NCBI GenBank assembly: GCA_944385195.1
Contig: CALWWH010000191.1
Span: forward strand, 1-9,219
From: an uncultured Oscillospiraceae bacterium
Lineage (GTDB): Bacteria; Bacillota; Clostridia; Oscillospirales; Oscillospiraceae
Direction: 5' to 3'
Length of the DNA stretch: 9,219 bases
Below are positions 6,963-9,219 of the stretch, in pieces. The translations under genes were made by a program, and so were the position numbers. Below the pieces are notes generated by a model that saw only the letters and a list, made by a program, of their open reading frames with translations, searched no databases and was not told the DNA's origin. Position 1 is the first letter of the stretch. Each line of letters begins with the position of its first letter.

Positions 6963-7004
6963 AAAAAGCAGGCTCTTCCCGCCAGGGGGAGAGTCTGCCT
7001 TTTT
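6963..7004. terminator. Strong bidirectional intrinsic terminator
   Basis: AAAAAGCAGGCTCTTCCC (6963-6980) pairs with the complementary run ending GAGAGTCTGCCTTTTT (to 7004), with one bulged base and two mismatches. The stem ends in five T on the plus strand and in TTTTTGTTT on the minus strand. It therefore closes the VirD4-HTH transcript and also the opposing XRE transcript, whose stop is 81 bases away. The 80 bases between it and the XRE gene hold nothing I can support. Confidence 0.75.
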
Positions 7005-7084
7005 GGTGAACCGAGGATAGGGTCATGATGAACCAACCAGAAGTGCCCACCCTAAGAAGCACTATTTCAGAAAAGAAACAATAT

Positions 7085-7420
7085 CTACCCTTGATCCATG
7101 CTTGAATAGCGTATAAGAACATCAACTACTGCGAGGATACGATCTACATCGTGAGCTGGCAGACCCTGCATTCGATCCATCAAACGAGAGGCATCTGCCT
7201 GATGCTTCTTCACCAGCAAATTGCTCAACACCATATCGGACGAAACCTCCAAGGCGTTCAGAATCAGGATGAAGGTTTCAAGTGACGGAATCTTTTGTCC
7301 TCGCTCAAGCGCACCGACATAGTTGATACTTAACCCTGCCTTCTCAGCCAGGTCTTCTTGGCGCAGATTCCTCATCAAACGGAACTTGCGTATATTTTTC
7401 CCTATGGACTCAAGTTCCAT
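7085..7420 (-). CDS. XRE-family transcriptional regulator (first copy)
   Basis: A 111-aa protein with an N-terminal lambda-repressor/XRE helix-turn-helix (about residues 6-61): IGKNIRKFR, then LRQEDLAEKAGLSINYVGALERG, the recognition helix being about 31-40. The C-terminal 45 residues are helical (LPAHDVDRILAVVDVLI). I chose ATG 7420 because AGGAGGT (7433-7427) lies seven bases upstream; the frame is open to 7489, but that part covers the promoter. It aligns without gaps to the regulator at 8274-8609, so the two are paralogs. It probably represses its own promoter and perhaps the other two in this module. It may also be read from the SLOG gene upstream, since I see no clear terminator between them. 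Confidence 0.85.
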   Translation of the reverse strand: MELESIGKNIRKFRLMRNLRQEDLAEKAGLSINYVGALERGQKIPSLETFILILNALEVSSDMVLSNLLVKKHQADASRLMDRMQGLPAHDVDRILAVVDVLIRYSSMDQG

Positions 7421-7443
7421 CGTGATACCTCCTGCGAGTGTAT

Positions 7444-7518
7444 ATAGTACCACTAATAGTATAGATTGAGTCCAAAAAAGAATACACATTCCATTAGCGT
7501 TGACATAAACTCTAATGG
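7444..7518 (-). promoter_or_regulatory. Promoter and operator region of the first XRE gene
   Basis: Two -10-like hexamers face the gene: TATACT (7463-7458), and TACTAT (7449-7444) preceded by an extended TGG. Neither has a good -35. Next to them is the half-site CTAAT (7453-7457), and upstream is an inverted repeat, CCATTAG (7491-7497) with CTAATGG (7512-7518), 14 bases apart. ATTAGCGTT here (7493-7501) recurs exactly at 8701-8709, upstream of the second XRE gene, which suggests a shared regulator. Confidence 0.5.
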
Positions 7519-7520
7519 TG

Positions 7521-7549
7521 TTGATTGTTGGTGAAATTTATCTTATAAT
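7521..7549 (+). promoter_or_regulatory. Plus-strand promoter-like sequence pointing into the SLOG gene antisense
   Basis: TTGATT (7521-7526), a 17-base spacer and a perfect TATAAT (7544-7549) form a good SigA-type promoter. No plus-strand gene with a ribosome binding site follows; transcription from about 7556 would run antisense to the SLOG gene. The region is AT-rich, so a chance match is possible. It abuts the CCATTAG/CTAATGG inverted repeat. Confidence 0.35.
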
Positions 7550-7588
7550 ATCCAATAATAGCGGCTGCGTTTCGGCCTTAATATTTAA

Positions 7589-8146
7589 TCAGCCTGCATG
7601 GGTCAGCTCAAGGGAGCATGGGTCAATAATCCAAACCGCTTTGTTTTTTGTGCGGGCATATCTTACGGTAGAGCCAGTTCCACTCGATGTTCCATCCCAA
7701 ACAGCAAGCAGGATATCGGCATGATCCACCATGTACTGGTTTCTTTTCTGCATACAGTCTGATGTATATTGTCTCTGGAGCATGGTTTCACGGTCACACA
7801 GCTCTGCGATTTTATAGTATCGGTCCCTCAAAGGCTCGGACCATTTTGCGGCCTGGGTTTCACAGGGGATAGCGGCTTCCAGCGTAATAAAGGGATACTC
7901 TGCTTTCAGTTCAAGAACGATCTCTGCGGCGTACATATCCACGCCAATAGCCATCCCCGACAGGAAGTGTCGAACACCTTCTTGCTCAATCAACTGCACG
8001 ATACAATCGCGGAGTTTTTGCTTTAACGCAATGCACCGATCATCATTCTCATTAAAACGGAAAGGTAAGTTCTGAGGTCTGTGGCCTGTGAAAGCGCATG
8101 CACGACCTTTTCCAAATGCCGGGCGAAAGAGACTTGTTAATTTCAT
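7589..8146 (-). CDS. SLOG-family (DUF1273/YpsA-like) protein
   Basis: A 185-aa protein with the hallmarks of the DUF1273 branch of the SLOG/DprA-like Rossmann fold: FTGHRP (19-24), the glycine motif SGMAIGVDMYAAE (63-75), and VDHADILLAVWDG followed by SGTGSTVRYA (140-164). Members are predicted to bind nucleotide-like ligands, and B. subtilis YpsA is the best-known relative. No nuclease or membrane part is fused to it. It starts at ATG 8146, with the AGGAGGAG ribosome binding site (8161-8154) seven bases upstream, and that site runs into the edge of a perfect inverted repeat. It lies between two paralogous XRE genes, all on the minus strand. The context suggests ligand sensing or control of element genes, but no function is proven. 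Confidence 0.85.
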   Translation of the reverse strand: MKLTSLFRPAFGKGRACAFTGHRPQNLPFRFNENDDRCIALKQKLRDCIVQLIEQEGVRHFLSGMAIGVDMYAAEIVLELKAEYPFITLEAAIPCETQAAKWSEPLRDRYYKIAELCDRETMLQRQYTSDCMQKRNQYMVDHADILLAVWDGTSSGTGSTVRYARTKNKAVWIIDPCSLELTHAG

Positions 8147-8159
8147 GCTGTTGCTCCTC

Positions 8160-8202
8160 CTATGTATTAGCGTATTAATCTATATTGCTAATACATAGTA
8201 TA
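8160..8202 (-). promoter_or_regulatory. SLOG promoter with perfect 12-bp inverted-repeat operator
   Basis: CTATGTATTAGC (8160-8171) and GCTAATACATAG (8187-8198) are perfect reverse complements, 15 bases apart. On the minus strand an extended -10, TGCTATACT (hexamer 8202-8197), overlaps the upstream arm, so the start of transcription near 8190 would fall within the repeat. A bound regulator would block both transcription start and the ribosome binding site. The spacing of about 2.5 helical turns between arm centres is compatible with a dimer or two dimers. Confidence 0.7.
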
Positions 8203-8230
8203 GCATACGATGCGCAAAATGTGTCGAATT

Positions 8231-8266
8231 AAAACGAAGGGCCGCAAGAATCACTTGCAGCCCTCG
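8231..8266 (-). terminator. Intrinsic terminator of the second XRE gene
   Basis: On the minus strand CGAGGGCTGCAAG pairs with CTTGCGGCCCTTCG, with one bulge and one G-T wobble, around the loop TGATT. The stem (8266-8235) is followed by TTTTAATT. It begins eight bases after the XRE stop codon, so it ends that transcript and separates it from the SLOG promoter. Confidence 0.75.
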
Positions 8267-8273
8267 AAATAGA

Positions 8274-8609
8274 TCAATTTATCTTCTTTTTTGCCTGTTT
8301 AATCATCAGTTCTACGATTTCCAGTATCCGTTGCTGCTCTTCAGCCGGAAGCTCCTTCAGCTCCTCGGAGAGAATGCCAGAGCGGTACTCAGCGGTATGC
8401 GTTATCACATCGCAGAAAATTGCATCCGCAGATGTTTCAAGGCCATTGATGATGGCGATCAACTTTTCGCAGCGCGGAAAAGAGGCGCCTCTCTCAACAG
8501 TAGAAATATAATTCGTAGTTAAGCCCAGCCGCTCTGCGAATTGATCCTGCGTCAATCCCAATTTTTCGCGGCATTGCTTAATTCGCTCACCTATGCGCTT
8601 ATCAATCAT
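8274..8609 (-). CDS. XRE-family transcriptional regulator (second copy)
   Basis: A 111-aa protein with an XRE helix-turn-helix (about residues 6-61): IGERIKQCREKLGLTQ, then FAERLGLTTNYISTVERG, with the recognition helix about 31-40. The C-terminal part (LPAEEQQRILEIVELMI) matches that of the regulator at 7085-7420 in pattern and length, and the two proteins align end to end without gaps. It starts at ATG 8609; the ribosome binding site AAAGGAGAGG (8630-8621) lies 11 bases upstream, slightly far. Its own terminator follows. Its upstream region holds four ATTAG-type half-sites, pointing to autoregulation and cross-regulation with the first copy and the SLOG gene. Which copy binds which site cannot be told from sequence. 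Confidence 0.87.
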   Translation of the reverse strand: MIDKRIGERIKQCREKLGLTQDQFAERLGLTTNYISTVERGASFPRCEKLIAIINGLETSADAIFCDVITHTAEYRSGILSEELKELPAEEQQRILEIVELMIKQAKKKIN

Positions 8610-8644
8610 TCAACTTTCCGCCTCTCCTTTCTGTGTCGTTACAG

Positions 8645-8709
8645 ATTAGTATAAGGATTAGCGGCGCAGTCATACAGAAACGCTAATGCACAGACTTTGT
8701 ATTAGCGTT
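8645..8709 (-). promoter_or_regulatory. Promoter and operator array of the second XRE gene
   Basis: The -10 TATACT (8653-8648) is the same hexamer as in the other two minus-strand promoters of this module; its -35 is weak. Half-sites are ATTAG (8645-8649), ATTAGCG (8657-8663), CGCTAAT (8681-8687) and ATTAGCG (8701-8707). AACGCTAAT (8679-8687) and ATTAGCGTT (8701-8709) form a perfect 9-bp inverted repeat, 13 bases apart. TGTATTAGCGT at 8698-8708 is identical to 8163-8173 in the SLOG operator. Confidence 0.65.
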
Positions 8710-8784
8710 ATAGAGATTTTAGGAAAATTGTTGTTGCACAATAGTGAATAAACTGTAAAAAATCCTTTCGATGCTTCAAATGAA

Positions 8785-8814
8785 TTCCAACCAACCACTT
8801 TAGTGTGGTATAAT
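8785..8814 (+). promoter_or_regulatory. Plus-strand promoter for the leader and zinc-ribbon gene
   Basis: TGGTATAAT gives a perfect -10 (8809-8814) with an extended TG element. A partial -35, TTCCAA (8785-8790), lies 18 bases upstream. Transcription would start near 8821 and read into the leader and terminator that precede the gene at 9060. It diverges from the second XRE promoter. Confidence 0.65.
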
Positions 8815-8820
8815 AGACTA

Positions 8821-9059
8821 CAAGACTATGCCCTCATTTTTGTTGGGACACGCATGTGAGGTTTTGCTTATGAATCGATGGAGGGGACAGCCAGCAGCTG
8901 TCTCATTGCGATATGAGAAATTAATCCTGTCTGTAGAAGAAACCACATCCGCAAGTGGATGTGGCTCCTCCTGTGCGGCCTTTTCATGCCCTGCGTCAGT
9001 CTGCCCTTGTGGCAGTGCGGCGCAGGGCATTTTTTATCTTCTGAAAGGAGACGAAGAAT
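8821..9059 (+). ncRNA. Structured 5' leader with probable transcription attenuator
   Basis: About 240 bases lie between the predicted transcription start and the ATG at 9060. They contain an early hairpin, CCACATCC (8943-8950) with GGATGTGG (8957-8964), then CTCCTCCT (8965-8972), then a strong terminator. CCGCA (8949-8953), in the first stem, could instead pair with TGCGG at 8974-8978 or 9016-9020, which offers a competing fold. The design resembles leaders that stop transcription unless an inducer or stalled ribosome intervenes. A terminated small RNA of roughly 215 bases is the alternative. I recognise no known riboswitch class. Confidence 0.5.
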
Positions 9060-9109
9060 ATGAGTCTGAAATATACCTGCCCCAGCTGTGGAACACCCTT
9101 GGGCTATGA
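8870..9109 (+). CDS. Possible leader reading frame crossing the attenuator
   Basis: A 79-codon frame begins at ATG 8870, with GAGG (8858-8861) eight bases upstream, and runs through both leader hairpins and 50 bases into the gene at 9060, in another frame. It begins MNRWRGQPAAVSLRYEKL and has a Cys-, Ser- and Ala-rich middle (residues about 26-50) which mostly reflects the GC-rich hairpin arms. The same frame is open from an upstream ATG (8828) that lacks a ribosome binding site. If translated, ribosomes would melt the terminator. The composition argues against a conserved protein, so it is either a regulatory leader or a chance frame. Confidence 0.25.
   Translation: MNRWRGQPAAVSLRYEKLILSVEETTSASGCGSSCAAFSCPASVCPCGSAAQGIFYLLKGDEEYESEIYLPQLWNTLGL
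8987..9035 (+). terminator. Strong intrinsic terminator inside the leader
   Basis: TGCCCTGCG (8987-8995) pairs perfectly with CGCAGGGCA (9021-9029), followed by six T (9030-9035). An inner hairpin, CTGCC (9001-9005) with GGCAG (9011-9015), caps it. Only the plus strand has the T run. It lies 24 bases before the next ATG and after a promoter with no other gene between, which is the signature of attenuation. Confidence 0.75.
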
Positions 9110-9219
9110 GGGATTGTGCTGGAAATGCAAATCTGAACAGGAGCGGAAGGCTGCTCTTGCTTGGACACCGGAACAAATCACAGAAAAGCAAAGAAACCTG
9201 ATTCAGAACATCCAGCGGC
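9060..9219 (+). CDS. Zinc-ribbon protein, N-terminal part only (runs off the window)
   Basis: The first 53 codons of a gene starting at ATG 9060, with AAAGGAG (9044-9050) nine bases upstream. The N terminus has a zinc ribbon, C7-P-S-C10-G then C19-W-K-C22, followed by a charged helical stretch (KSEQERKAALAWTPEQ, ITEKQRNL). No stop occurs before the window ends, so length and the main domain are unknown. It sits behind a promoter and an attenuator-like leader, so its expression is probably conditional. I do not recognise the family with confidence; the ribbon could be an add-on to a larger binding or enzymatic domain further downstream. Confidence 0.7.
   Translation, partial: MSLKYTCPSCGTPLGYEGLCWKCKSEQERKAALAWTPEQITEKQRNLIQNIQR

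Noticed and set aside
7025..7105. 26-codon reading frame beginning ATGATGAACC
   Set aside because: It has only a weak GAGG, lies after a strong terminator with no promoter in front, and overlaps the end of the opposing XRE gene.
7421..7489. Longer start for the first XRE gene, giving a hydrophobic N terminus
   Set aside because: This stretch contains the -10 hexamers and ribosome binding site used for ATG 7420, and the shorter protein matches the second XRE copy exactly in length.
7687..8026. Plus-strand frames opposite the SLOG gene
   Set aside because: They overlap conserved SLOG motifs on the other strand and lack ribosome binding sites; the nearby plus-strand promoter is better explained, if real, by an antisense RNA.

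Overview
The window looks like the mobilization and conjugation section of an integrative element (ICE or IME) from a Gram-positive anaerobe, most likely a gut Clostridia/Oscillospiraceae-type Bacillota. The reasons are strong AGGAGG ribosome binding sites, some GTG and TTG starts, moderately high GC, and the gene order: ribbon-helix-helix accessory protein, MOBP relaxase, DUF3991/Toprim protein, VirD4/TraG coupling protein. The organism is inferred from gene types and style, not from a marker gene. No integrase, rRNA, tRNA or CRISPR array is visible.

Positions 1-360 carry no convincing gene. They hold a candidate oriT: a 12-nt-arm hairpin (166-192) followed on the minus strand by TATCCTG|C, which matches the MOBP nic consensus. 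CAGGTGG repeats and a -35-like TTGACA follow. Positions 361-4569 are a plus-strand mobilization block: RHH protein (361-798), relaxase with a Sel1-repeat tail (820-2964), a small basic TTG-start peptide (2979-3113) and the Toprim protein (3124-4569). A 55-aa zinc-ribbon gene lies on the minus strand at 4598-4765 and ends inside a bidirectional hairpin. VirD4 (4862-6670) and a small helix-turn-helix protein (6685-6939) follow, closed by a bidirectional terminator (6963-7004).

Positions 7085-8609 form a lower-GC minus-strand regulatory module: an XRE regulator, a SLOG/DUF1273 protein and a second XRE regulator of identical length (111 aa). All three upstream regions share a TATACT -10 element and ATTAGCG/CTAAT half-sites, including a perfect 12-bp inverted repeat before the SLOG gene. 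This suggests one small cross-controlled regulon.

From 8786 to the end, a plus-strand promoter precedes a roughly 240-nt leader with a hairpin and a strong intrinsic terminator (8987-9035). A zinc-ribbon gene then starts at 9060 and runs off the window. This looks like conditional attenuation.

Taken together, the RHH protein and relaxase would nick oriT, VirD4 would pass the relaxase-DNA complex to a type IV channel encoded elsewhere, and the XRE/SLOG module probably controls element or cargo expression. With the nick placed as proposed, the mobilization genes would enter the recipient last.
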